From positions 248,001 through 312,000 of the forward strand of contig NZ_JBKHUI010000004.1 in the NCBI RefSeq assembly GCF_046569695.1: a stretch of 64,000 nucleotides of DNA. Reading direction: 5' to 3'. Numbering within the stretch: the stretch's first letter is position 1; each line of letters opens with the position of its first letter. Positions 1-7,910 of the stretch are shown here, in pieces. Made by a program: the position numbers and the translations under genes. This DNA is from Kluyvera sp046569695 (GTDB taxonomy: Bacteria; Pseudomonadota; Gammaproteobacteria; Enterobacterales; Enterobacteriaceae). The notes beneath the pieces are model-generated. The model did no database searches, was not told the origin of the DNA, and saw only the letters and a program-made list of their open reading frames with translations.

Positions 1-726
1 AGGCTGGCCGTTATGCGGCACCTGTACCACGCCGGGCACCAGGCCATGAGACACCAGTTCACGGGCATTTTCTCGCACCAGAGGCTGCCCTTTCAGCCGA
101 TAGCCCATCCGGTTGCTCTGCGGGCTCAATTGCCACGGCGAGCGCCAGAAGGTCTCCTGGGAGGTCGTATCAAATTCGTGATACTCCGGCCCTGGCAAAG
201 CACGAATGCGGTTGCTGGCGATAAGCGGCTTGACGCCGCGCGGCTCGCGGAACGTGCGCGCAGGTTTACCCAGCGGCAGCACATCGCCATCCTGCAGACG
301 ACGGCCTTCAAAGCCGCCCATGCCAACGTTAAGATCGGTGCTGCGCGAGCCCATCACGGCAGGGACATCAATCCCCCCCGCCAGCGCCAGATAGCTACGA
401 ATACCGTGCTGCGGGCGCTTGAGCGTGAGCGTTTGGCCGGCTTTAGCCCAGTGTCGCCAACCGCTCCATACCGCCTCACCGTCCAGCGTCGCTTCGCAGC
501 CAGCGCCCGTCAGTGCAAACCAACCGTCACGGGCAAAGGTAAACGTCGCCATGCCGAGGGTTATCTCTAACGCCGCAGCATTGGCATCGTTGCCCACCAG
601 CAGGTTGGCGGTCATCAGCGCCGGTTTATCCAGCGCCCCGCAGCGGCTCACGCCGAACTGCCGTAGCCCATCACGCCCCGCATCCTGCACCGAGGTATAC
701 ATGCCGGCACGAATCACCTTCAGCAT
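1..726 (-). CDS. pxpC: 5-oxoprolinase subunit C (biotin-dependent carboxyltransferase family), partial
   Basis: PxpC (YbgK) acts with PxpA and PxpB in ATP-dependent cleavage of 5-oxoproline (pyroglutamate) to glutamate in the cytoplasm. The frame is open from an ATG at 726 to the window edge. It begins MLKVIRAGMYTSVQDAGRDG and its last visible residues include LVPGVVQVPHNGQP, typical of the family. 242 codons are visible; the E. coli protein is about 310 residues, so roughly the last 70 are outside the window. The ATG overlaps the pxpB stop (ATGCTGA), so the two are translationally coupled. In E. coli pxpA and nei follow. Identification is by recalled family sequence. Confidence 0.93.
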   Translation of the reverse strand, partial: MLKVIRAGMYTSVQDAGRDGLRQFGVSRCGALDKPALMTANLLVGNDANAAALEITLGMATFTFARDGWFALTGAGCEATLDGEAVWSGWRHWAKAGQTLTLKRPQHGIRSYLALAGGIDVPAVMGSRSTDLNVGMGGFEGRRLQDGDVLPLGKPARTFREPRGVKPLIASNRIRALPGPEYHEFDTTSQETFWRSPWQLSPQSNRMGYRLKGQPLVRENARELVSHGLVPGVVQVPHNGQP

Positions 727-1376
727 ATGCCCTCCTTTTGCGGCACGAAGCGCACTGTGTCACCGGGACGCAGCAATATCGGTTCTTCACGATTGGGCGA
801 GAACAGCGGCAGTGACGTGCGGCCAATCAGCTGCCAGCCGCCCGGCGTGGACAGCGGGTAAATTCCGGTTTGCTGGCCGCCAATGCCCACCGACCCGGCG
901 GGCACCTTTAAACGCGGCTCCGCACGGCGCGGCATGACCAGCGAAGCTGGCAGCCCGCCAAGGTAGGGAAAGCCCGGCTGAAAGCCGAGGAACCACACCA
1001 CGTAGTCCACCGACGCATGCAGCTCCACCACCTGCTTCGGGGTAAAGCCACTAAGACGGGCGACTTCGGTAAGATCCGGCCCCTGTTCACCGCCATAAAT
1101 AACGGGGATATCGATCGACCGAGAGTCCGGCTCCAGGGCTTCACTCTCTTCCCACCAGCGCTGGAGCCGTTCAATGGCATCCAGCGCCAGGGTCTGCGGA
1201 TCACCCAATGTCACCGTGATATTATTCATACCAGGAATGACGTCTACCACCTCCGGTAGCGTCGCCACTCGCTGGGCCAAACGCCATACCCGCTTTTGCG
1301 CCGCCAGCGTCACCGGCGGCTCCAGCTCCAATACGACAGCCGTTTCACCTAACAGATAACAACGCGCTCGCTGCAC
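720..1376 (-). CDS. pxpB: 5-oxoprolinase subunit B (KipI family)
   Basis: PxpB (YbgJ) is the KipI-like subunit of the PxpABC 5-oxoprolinase. The 218-residue product has the same length as the E. coli protein and shows family motifs NNITV near residue 50, GFQPGFPYLGGLP in the middle, and VGIGGQQTGIYP followed by STPGGW near the C terminus. It lies 15 bp after ybgI and overlaps pxpC, so ybgI-pxpB-pxpC read as one operon. In Bacillus the homologue KipI inhibits a sporulation kinase, but the adjacent pxpC makes the oxoprolinase role the better call. Confidence 0.95.
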   Translation of the reverse strand: MQRARCYLLGETAVVLELEPPVTLAAQKRVWRLAQRVATLPEVVDVIPGMNNITVTLGDPQTLALDAIERLQRWWEESEALEPDSRSIDIPVIYGGEQGPDLTEVARLSGFTPKQVVELHASVDYVVWFLGFQPGFPYLGGLPASLVMPRRAEPRLKVPAGSVGIGGQQTGIYPLSTPGGWQLIGRTSLPLFSPNREEPILLRPGDTVRFVPQKEGIC

Positions 1377-1391
1377 TTTATTCCCTCATCA

Positions 1392-2135
1392 TCATGCTGG
1401 ATTGGGGATGTCTACAAAGGTCACATCCAGATCGGTCGTTTCGGTGAGCCACTCGCTCAGCGCGCGAATACCGCCGCGCTCCGTGGCGTGGTGGCCCGCT
1501 GCATAAAAGTGTAGCCCCTGCTCACGGGCAGAATGTATGGTCTGCTCTGAAACCTCACCGGTAATAAACGCATCGACGCCAAAACGCGCCGCGCTGTCGA
1601 TAAAGCCCTGACCGCCACCGGTACACCAGGCCACGCGTGAGACCTTATCCGGCCCGGTGTCCCCGCTCCACAGCGGTTTTCGCCCCAGTCGGGCTTCAAT
1701 CCATGAGGCCAACTCCAGGCCAGATACCGGCATAGAGAGTTCGCCCCACGGCACCAGCGGTTCGATCTCACCCATCACGTTGATACCGAGCAGCTGCGCC
1801 AACTGTACGTTGTTACCCAGCTCTGGATGCGCATCCAGCGGCAGGTGCCAGCCATACAGGTTGATGTCGTTCTCCAGCAGCGCTTTCAGGCGATTACGTT
1901 TCATGCCGCGGATGACCGGAGACTCCCCTTTCCAGAAGTAACCATGGTGCACAATCACCGCGTCCGCCTGCTGGCGCACGGCTTCATCAATCAGCGCCTG
2001 ACTGGCGGTCACGCCAGTCACAATCTTCTGTACCGTTTCACGCCCTTCGACCTGCAGGCCGTTAGGGGCGTAATCGCTGAAGGCGGCGCTGTTGAGTTTT
2101 TCATTAATCAGTTGTTCTAGTTCAGTATTTTTCAT
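1392..2135 (-). CDS. ybgI: Nif3/DUF34-family dinuclear-metal protein YbgI
   Basis: A 247-residue member of the widely conserved Nif3-like (DUF34) family, which forms hexameric rings binding two metal ions per subunit; its biochemical role is not settled, with GTP cyclohydrolase-like and metal-insertion roles proposed. Metal ligands are visible as the His pair H63-H64 (VIVHHGYF) and the GHHATERGG motif near the C terminus. The ATG at 2135 gives the E. coli length; further in-frame ATGs at 2138 and 2150 exist, and the GAGAG sequence just upstream suits 2135 or 2138. It is first gene of the ybgI-pxpB-pxpC operon and is divergent from dtpD. Confidence 0.93.
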   Translation of the reverse strand: MKNTELEQLINEKLNSAAFSDYAPNGLQVEGRETVQKIVTGVTASQALIDEAVRQQADAVIVHHGYFWKGESPVIRGMKRNRLKALLENDINLYGWHLPLDAHPELGNNVQLAQLLGINVMGEIEPLVPWGELSMPVSGLELASWIEARLGRKPLWSGDTGPDKVSRVAWCTGGGQGFIDSAARFGVDAFITGEVSEQTIHSAREQGLHFYAAGHHATERGGIRALSEWLTETTDLDVTFVDIPNPA

Positions 2136-2330
2136 CATCGCTCTCTTCAATATGGATGCCTTCCCACAGGATAAAATAGCGTCACCGACGCGTTACGTCG
2201 ATATACAATTCGTTAACCTCTACCCGATACCGCTTAACTACGCGCAATAAATGCTTAAGTAACACGATTTGTCTGTTTTTGTGTGACTGAAATCATGTAT
2301 ATTTATGCAACCATATCGCATATTACAAAG

Positions 2331-2354
2331 ATAATACGATTCTCTTCGTATTAT
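2331..2354. repeat. AT-rich inverted repeat upstream of dtpD
   Basis: A perfect 9-bp inverted repeat (ATAATACGA / TCGTATTAT) with a 6-nt loop lies 63-86 bases before the dtpD start, in the 281-bp ybgI-dtpD divergent region. It could be an operator or a 5' UTR hairpin. No regulator can be named from the sequence. Confidence 0.4.
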
Positions 2355-2416
2355 TACATAAATGAAACAAAGCCTTGCGTAGCGTGATGTTGCCGGGTTT
2401 CGAGGTCAAATGTGCA

Positions 2417-3898
2417 ATGAATAAATCACAATCGCAGCCAAAGGCAATTTACTACGTCGTCGCGCTGCAAATTTGGGAATACTTTAGTTTCTATGGCATG
2501 CGCGCGCTGCTGATCCTGTATCTCACCAATCAACTGAAATACAACGACACCCACGCTTACGAGCTGTTCAGCGCCTACTGTTCATTAGTTTATGTGACGC
2601 CAATCCTCGGCGGCTATCTGGCGGACAAAGTCCTCGGCAACCGCATGGCGGTCATGCTGGGCGCGCTGCTGATGGTTATCGGCCATATGGTGCTCGGGGC
2701 CAGCGAAGTGGCACCGATGTTCCTGTACCTGTCGCTGGCGATTATCGTCTGCGGCTACGGGCTGTTTAAGTCGAACATCAGCTGCCTGCTGGGCGAGCTC
2801 TATGAACCTACCGACCCACGTCGCGATGGCGGTTTCTCGCTGCTTTATGCGGCAGGTAACGTCGGCTCTATCGTCGCCCCTATCGCCTGTGGTTTCGCCC
2901 AGGAACAGTATAGCTGGGCAATGGGCTTCACCCTTGCCGCGGTAGGTATGCTGGCGGGTCTGGTTATCTTTATCAGCGGCCGCCGCCACTTTGCCCACAC
3001 CGCCGGTGTGAACAAAGAAGTGCTGTGCGCGAAGAAATTCCTGCTGCCGAACTGGGGCTGGCTGCTGGTTCTGCTGGTCGTTGCACCGTTGTTTATCACC
3101 GTACTGTTCTGGAAAGAGTGGTCGGTCTATGCGCTGATCGTCGCCTCTATCATCGGCCTGGTGGTGCTGGCAAAAATTTATCGTCGAGCAGAAACCGCCG
3201 AGCAGCGTAAAGACCTGCGTCTGATTGTCGTGCTGACCTTCTTCAGCCTGCTGTTCTGGGCGTTTGCTCAGCAGGGCGGCAGCTCCATCAGCCTCTATAT
3301 CGACCGTTTCGTTAATCGTAATGTGCTGGGTTATGAAGTGCCGACTGCGATGTTCCAATCGGTGAACGCCTTTGCCGTGATGTTGTGCGGGATCGTGCTG
3401 GCCTGGCTGATTAAAGAAAAAGTGACCAACAACCGCGATCTGCGCCTGTGGGGCAAATACGCGCTGGGCCTTGGCCTGATGAGCGCAGGCTTCTGCATTC
3501 TGACCCTGAGCGCACGTCTGTCCGCAAGCTACGGCCACTCCTCCATGCCGCTGATGCTGCTGGGGCTGTCGGTGATGGGCTTTGCCGAGCTGTTTATCGA
3601 CCCGGTGGCAATGTCGCAGATCACCCGCATCCAGATCCCGGGTGTCACCGGCGTGCTGACCGGCATCTATATGCTGCTCTCCGGGGCGGTGGCAAACTAC
3701 GTGGCGGGGATTATTGCCGACCAGACCTCTCAGGGTTCGTTCGACTCTGCAGGCGCGGTGGATTACTCCATCAACGCCTACATTGATGTGTTCAGCGAAA
3801 TCACCTGGGGCGCGCTGGCCTGCGTCGCCGTGGTGCTGGTTATCTGGCTGTACCATTCGATGAAAGTCCGCTCCCGCCGCCTGGCAGCAGAAGCGTAA
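2417..3898 (+). CDS. dtpD: dipeptide/tripeptide permease D (POT family)
   Basis: Inner-membrane proton-coupled oligopeptide transporter of the POT/PTR family, expected to have 14 membrane segments. The product is 493 residues from the ATG at 2417, the E. coli DtpD length; 14 extra codons upstream in the frame have no counterpart in E. coli and are left out. The N-terminal IWEYFSFYGMR is the POT signature region, and LADKVLGNRM and FKSNISCLLGELY are family landmarks. It is monocistronic, convergent with phrB, and a GTAACCCGG-type hairpin element lies between the two. Assignment to DtpD rather than DtpA/B/C rests on context (next to phrB and ybgI). Confidence 0.95.
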   Translation: MNKSQSQPKAIYYVVALQIWEYFSFYGMRALLILYLTNQLKYNDTHAYELFSAYCSLVYVTPILGGYLADKVLGNRMAVMLGALLMVIGHMVLGASEVAPMFLYLSLAIIVCGYGLFKSNISCLLGELYEPTDPRRDGGFSLLYAAGNVGSIVAPIACGFAQEQYSWAMGFTLAAVGMLAGLVIFISGRRHFAHTAGVNKEVLCAKKFLLPNWGWLLVLLVVAPLFITVLFWKEWSVYALIVASIIGLVVLAKIYRRAETAEQRKDLRLIVVLTFFSLLFWAFAQQGGSSISLYIDRFVNRNVLGYEVPTAMFQSVNAFAVMLCGIVLAWLIKEKVTNNRDLRLWGKYALGLGLMSAGFCILTLSARLSASYGHSSMPLMLLGLSVMGFAELFIDPVAMSQITRIQIPGVTGVLTGIYMLLSGAVANYVAGIIADQTSQGSFDSAGAVDYSINAYIDVFSEITWGALACVAVVLVIWLYHSMKVRSRRLAAEA

Positions 3899-3907
3899 CA
3901 ACATCCT

Positions 3908-3944
3908 GTAACCCGGACGAGGCGCGCCAGCGCCGACTCCGGGA
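3908..3944. repeat. GTAACCCGG repeat element, possible bidirectional terminator
   Basis: A GC-rich imperfect palindrome with CCCGGA and TCCGGG outer arms and GGCGC/GCGCC inner arms fills most of the dtpD-phrB convergent gap. It resembles the GTAGCCCGG elements at 57893-57966 and 59006-59074. There is no long T tract, so a terminator role is an inference. Confidence 0.5.
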
Positions 3945-3958
3945 TTTCCTCCCGCCTA

Positions 3959-5380
3959 TCACACCTCGTTCTTTTTCGCCGCTTCATAGGCAGCAAGCGT
4001 CGCCACCCTCGCCTCAGCGTGATCGACAATCGGTCGCGGATAGTGAATCTCAATGCCCTGCTTTTCTGCCCACCCCCATGGCTGGTGAATCGCCTTATCC
4101 GGCACCTCGGCTAATTCCGGTAACCACTCGCGGATAAACGCCCCACGCTTATCAAAGCGCTCGCCCTGCGTTGTGGGGTTGAAGATACGAAAATAGGGCG
4201 CCGCATCCGTTCCGGTTGAGGCCGCCCACTGCCAGCCGCCGTTGTTAGCCGCCAGACAACCGTCCACCAGCTGCGACATAAAGTAGCGTTCGCCCTGCCG
4301 CCAATCGATCAGCAAATCTTTAACCAGGAAGCTGGCAACAATCATCCGTAGCCGGTTATGCATCCAGCCGGTTGCATTAAGCTGCCGCATCGCCGCATCG
4401 ACAATCGGGTAGCCGGTACGTCCTTCTTGCCAGGCGATAAGCGCTTCCGACGGCTCACGCCAGCGCACGCGATCGGTCCAGTCGATAAACGGGCGATGTT
4501 TGCAGAGCCGGGGATAATAAGTCATCAGGTGGCGGTAAAACTCGCGCCAAATAAGTTCGTTCAGCCAGACGCTGCCCGCCCCCCCGTTCAGCACCTCTGG
4601 CTGTTCTGCCAGAAGTCGGTACAGGCACTGGCGAGGTGAAAGCACGCCGACCGTGAGACAAGCCGACAGGCGGCTGGTGCCTTCAATTGATGGGAAGTCA
4701 CGCTGGGCCTCATATTCACCCGCCCCTTCCTGACAAAAACGGCGAAGCTGGCCAATCGCCGCCTTTTCATCGGACGGAAATAGCGCCGGGTCAAACGGCT
4801 GCTGGGGATAGTGAAAATGGATTGTTGTTGAGTCGGCCTCCGCCGAAGCAAGACGCGCCTCGGGGGCGCGGACGCATTCGGGCATATGCTCTTTTAAGCG
4901 CCGCAGCCAGGCGTTTTTATACGGCGTAAACACTTTATACATTTCGTGATTGCCGGTCATCACCGCGCCGGGCGGCAGGATCACGCTGTCATCAAAGCCC
5001 TGACACACCGTGTCGGTCAGCGCTCGCTCTACGGCGGCGTCGCGCTGACGCTCGTTGAATTCGTACTGGTAGTTATAAAAAAGCTGCGTCACCTTGTGCT
5101 GCTGGCAGACCGTTTTAACCCCCTCGACGCTGGCGGCAAAATCGGCTACTTCGAGAAAAATCAGCGGGATATTTTTCTCAGCCAGGGCCAGACGCAGCGC
5201 GTTCAACTGGGCTGCAATATAGGCAGCCTGACGGGGAGCCATGTTGTGCGCGGCCCACTGTTCAGGGGTGGCGATAAACAATGCCAGCACCCGCGCATTG
5301 GGATCGCGGCAGGCGGCAGCAAGGGCAAAATTGTCGTGCAGTCGGAGATCGGCGCGAAACCAGACCAGATGGGTGGGCAT
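3959..5380 (-). CDS. phrB: deoxyribodipyrimidine photolyase
   Basis: DNA photolyase that uses blue light, FADH- and a folate antenna to split cyclobutane pyrimidine dimers. The 473-residue product matches the E. coli enzyme in length and starts MPTHLVWFRADLRLHDNFAL, the N-terminal antenna (Rossmann) domain. The C-terminal FAD domain shows WLNELIWREFYRH, GYPIVDAAMRQL, TGWMHNRLRM and the NNGGWQWAASTGTDA stretch. An AGGATAC ribosome site precedes the ATG. In E. coli K-12 an rhsC/ybf region lies between phrB and kdp; here only ybfA does. Confidence 0.97.
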   Translation of the reverse strand: MPTHLVWFRADLRLHDNFALAAACRDPNARVLALFIATPEQWAAHNMAPRQAAYIAAQLNALRLALAEKNIPLIFLEVADFAASVEGVKTVCQQHKVTQLFYNYQYEFNERQRDAAVERALTDTVCQGFDDSVILPPGAVMTGNHEMYKVFTPYKNAWLRRLKEHMPECVRAPEARLASAEADSTTIHFHYPQQPFDPALFPSDEKAAIGQLRRFCQEGAGEYEAQRDFPSIEGTSRLSACLTVGVLSPRQCLYRLLAEQPEVLNGGAGSVWLNELIWREFYRHLMTYYPRLCKHRPFIDWTDRVRWREPSEALIAWQEGRTGYPIVDAAMRQLNATGWMHNRLRMIVASFLVKDLLIDWRQGERYFMSQLVDGCLAANNGGWQWAASTGTDAAPYFRIFNPTTQGERFDKRGAFIREWLPELAEVPDKAIHQPWGWAEKQGIEIHYPRPIVDHAEARVATLAAYEAAKKNEV

Positions 5381-5471
5381 ATGTATCCTGAATGTATTTG
5401 TCTAATACATTCATATTACACAATTATTCGGCAACGCGCGGCCCGACTGCCTGATAGAGCTGTAACCGGCA

Positions 5472-5549
5472 GGCCGGATAAAGCGTTTACGCTGCCATCC
5501 GGCAATGTGCGGCTCGGCTGCCTGATGGCGCTGCGCTTATCAGGCCTAC
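5472..5549. repeat. BIME: two REP elements in opposite orientation
   Basis: Two REP units, 5472-5503 (GCCGGAT...ATCCGGC) and 5520-5549 (GCCTGATGG...CAGGCCTA), sit between the start of phrB and the end of ybfA. They are standard enterobacterial REP/BIME sequences. Confidence 0.85.
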
Positions 5550-5558
5550 AAAACAAAA

Positions 5559-5582
5559 AACCGCCCCTTTGCAGGAGCGGTT
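5559..5582 (-). terminator. Rho-independent terminator of ybfA
   Basis: Read on the minus strand, an AACCGCTCC arm pairs with GGGGCGGTT (one G-U pair) around a TGCAAA loop and runs into a T tract. It begins about 25 bases after the ybfA stop. Confidence 0.75.
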
Positions 5583-5608
5583 CCGTTTATTCATTTACCG
5601 CGACACTA

Positions 5609-5815
5609 TCAATAGAAGTCGCAGGCGGCCTCTTCAGCCTGTGCCATCCATACCGGCTTATCGCTGGTCTTCGACCAGACGCGGTGCAGGTAGCTGTAGA
5701 AGCGGGCGCGGTCTTTCCAGAACAGCATCACCGGTAATGCGACGATCCCCGCCACCACGGCGAAAGTACGACGTAACAATATGATGTGTGCAGGATATTT
5801 TCTATACAGGTCCAT
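5609..5815 (-). CDS. ybfA: small membrane-associated protein YbfA
   Basis: A 68-residue protein of unknown function with one hydrophobic segment (about residues 12-31) followed by FWKDRARFYSYLHRVWSKTSDKPVW, which is the conserved part shared with E. coli YbfA of the same length. A GGGGAGAG ribosome site precedes the ATG. It is divergent from kdpFABC, as in E. coli. No function is assigned. Confidence 0.9.
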   Translation of the reverse strand: MDLYRKYPAHIILLRRTFAVVAGIVALPVMLFWKDRARFYSYLHRVWSKTSDKPVWMAQAEEAACDFY

Positions 5816-6021
5816 ATTCTCTCCCCTAAGTTGGCCGGCAACGCACGCCGGAAAATGAAGCTCAGTAATCTGACTAAAAGAGTACCGTTATTTGTGTAAT
5901 TTTACTACTCATCCGACCACTAATTTTTGTGCATTTAGTGTTTATTTACATTCACGCCGTAACTTAGTTACGTGATTGTTAAATTAATACTAACCATTAG
6001 TTAAATTGTGGATTACGGTCA

Positions 6022-6040
6022 TTTTTATACTTTTTTTACA
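6022..6040 (+). promoter_or_regulatory. KdpE-binding site upstream of kdpFABC
   Basis: The T-rich TTTTTATACTTTTTTTACA sequence, ending 81 bases before the kdpF start, matches the recalled E. coli KdpE operator (TTTATAC then TTTACA). A TTGCGA hexamer at 6057-6062 could be the -35 element. The 306-bp ybfA-kdpF gap otherwise holds only AT-rich sequence with nothing recognisable. Confidence 0.7.
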
Positions 6041-6121
6041 CCCTGCCATTCTATTTTTGCGAAATCTTTGCACCCAAAAACCTACGCTTAGCGCATCAAC
6101 TGAACCATCCGGAGGTGGATT

Positions 6122-6211
6122 GTGACTACAGGCGTAATAGCCGGCACGGTGCTGGTGTTCCTGTTACTGGCGTATCTGGTTTATGCCCTTTTCAAGGCGG
6201 AGGCGCTGTAA
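6122..6211 (+). CDS. kdpF: K+-transporting ATPase small subunit KdpF
   Basis: A 29-residue single-span membrane peptide that stabilises the KdpFABC complex. It reads VTTGVIAGTVLVFLLLAYLV followed by YALFKAEAL, close to E. coli KdpF and identical in length. Translation starts at GTG, chosen because GGAGGT lies five bases upstream. Its stop overlaps the kdpA start by one base (TAATG), so the two are coupled. Confidence 0.93.
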   Translation: MTTGVIAGTVLVFLLLAYLVYALFKAEAL

Positions 6212-7890
6212 TGGCTGCTCAAGGATTTTTACTCGTTGCCAGCTTTCTGCTGGTGCTGTTTGTTCTCGCCCGCCCGCTTGGCAAAGTACTGGCCGGGATG
6301 ATTAACAACACGCCACTGCCGGGGCTTGCCCGCTGTGAAAGCGGGCTCTGGCGCGTCATGGGCATTTCCGGCCAGGAGATGAGCTGGGGGAGATATACCA
6401 TTGCCATCCTGCTGCTAAACCTGGTCGGGTTGCTGGTGCTGTTCGCCATGCTGATGCTGCAGGGCGTGCTGCCGCTGAACCCTCAAAACCTTCCGGGGCT
6501 GTCATGGCATCTGGCGCTCAATACCGCCGTTAGCTTTGTCAGCAACACCAACTGGCAATCCTATAGCGGTGAAACCACCCTGAGCTACTTCAGCCAGATG
6601 GCGGGCCTGACGGTGCAGAACTTCCTCTCTGCTGCCACCGGGATTGCCGTGCTGTTTGCCCTGGTGCGTGCTTTTGCCCGCCATAGCGTGAACACGCTGG
6701 GCAACGCGTGGGTCGATATCACCCGCATCACGCTGTGGCTGCTGCTGCCCATTTCCCTGCTGCTGGCACTGTTCTTCATCCAGCAAGGCGCGTTGCAAAA
6801 CTTCCTGTCCTACCAGCCGTTTACCACTATTGAGGGCGCGCATCAGTTGCTGCCAATGGGGCCGGTTGCTTCGCAGGAAGCCATTAAAATGCTCGGCACC
6901 AACGGCGGCGGCTTCTTTAACGCCAACTCCTCACATCCGTTTGAGAACCCGACGGCGCTGACCAACTTTGTGCAGATGCTGGCGATTTTCCTCATCCCCG
7001 CCGCGCTGTGTTTTGCCTTTGGCGAAGCGGTGGGTGATAACCGTCAGGGCCGCGCCATCCTATGGGCAATGACGCTTATTTTCATCATCTGCGTCGCGGT
7101 GGTGATGTGGGCTGAAACCCGCGGTAACCCGCACCTGCTGGCCTTCGGTGCCGACAGCAGTATCAATATGGAAGGTAAAGAGAGCCGCTTTGGCATTCTT
7201 GCCAGCAGCCTTTACGCCGTGGTGACCACCGCCGCCTCCTGCGGTGCAGTCAACGCGATGCACGACTCCTTTACTGCGCTCGGCGGCATGATCCCGCTGT
7301 GGCTGATGCAGATTGGTGAGGTGGTGTTCGGCGGCGTCGGTTCTGGCCTCTACGGCATGCTGCTGTTCGTCCTGCTGGCGGTCTTTATCGCCGGGCTGAT
7401 GATTGGCCGCACCCCGGAATACCTCGGTAAAAAAATCGACGTGCCGGAGATGAAGATGACCGCGCTGGCGATTCTGGTCACTCCGACGTTAGTGCTACTG
7501 GGCACGGCGCTGGCGATGATGACCGATGCAGGTCGCAGTGCGATGGCGAACCCCGGTTCGCACGGCTTTAGCGAAGTGCTGTACGCCGTGTCGTCGGCGG
7601 CAAACAACAACGGTAGCGCCTTTGCCGGCCTTAGCGCCAACACGCCGTTCTGGAACTGTCTGCTGGCCGCGTGCATGTTCTTCGGCCGCTTCGGGGTGAT
7701 TGTGCCGGTGCTGGCGATTGCCGGTTCGCTGGTGAGCAAAAAAATTCAGCCCACCACCCCAGGCACCCTGGCGACCCACGATGCGCTGTTTATCGGCCTG
7801 CTGATGGGGACCGTGCTGCTGGTCGGCGCCCTGACCTTTATTCCCGCGCTGGCGATTGGCCCTGTTGCGGAACATCTTTCCCTGTTTTGA
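6211..7890 (+). CDS. kdpA: K+-transporting ATPase potassium-binding subunit KdpA
   Basis: The channel-like subunit of the high-affinity Kdp pump, in the inner membrane; it selects K+ and passes it to KdpB. The 559-residue product (E. coli 557) contains the selectivity-filter motif GTNGGGFFNANSSHPFENP and further filter-like repeats (AASCGAVNA, AANNNGSAF). The frame is open 32 codons further upstream, but kdpF occupies that region and TAATG coupling fixes the start at 6211. Confidence 0.97.
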   Translation: MAAQGFLLVASFLLVLFVLARPLGKVLAGMINNTPLPGLARCESGLWRVMGISGQEMSWGRYTIAILLLNLVGLLVLFAMLMLQGVLPLNPQNLPGLSWHLALNTAVSFVSNTNWQSYSGETTLSYFSQMAGLTVQNFLSAATGIAVLFALVRAFARHSVNTLGNAWVDITRITLWLLLPISLLLALFFIQQGALQNFLSYQPFTTIEGAHQLLPMGPVASQEAIKMLGTNGGGFFNANSSHPFENPTALTNFVQMLAIFLIPAALCFAFGEAVGDNRQGRAILWAMTLIFIICVAVVMWAETRGNPHLLAFGADSSINMEGKESRFGILASSLYAVVTTAASCGAVNAMHDSFTALGGMIPLWLMQIGEVVFGGVGSGLYGMLLFVLLAVFIAGLMIGRTPEYLGKKIDVPEMKMTALAILVTPTLVLLGTALAMMTDAGRSAMANPGSHGFSEVLYAVSSAANNNGSAFAGLSANTPFWNCLLAACMFFGRFGVIVPVLAIAGSLVSKKIQPTTPGTLATHDALFIGLLMGTVLLVGALTFIPALAIGPVAEHLSLF

Positions 7891-7910
7891 GTGATGCGGA
7901 GCTATTGGTT

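Noticed and set aside
2585..3904. A 439-codon open frame on the minus strand
   Set aside because: It is antisense to dtpD, rich in His, Gln and Asp, and has no recognisable domain.
7671..7910. An 80-codon N-terminal extension of KdpB
   Set aside because: It runs in another frame inside kdpA; the ATG at 7911 has a ribosome site and gives the family length.
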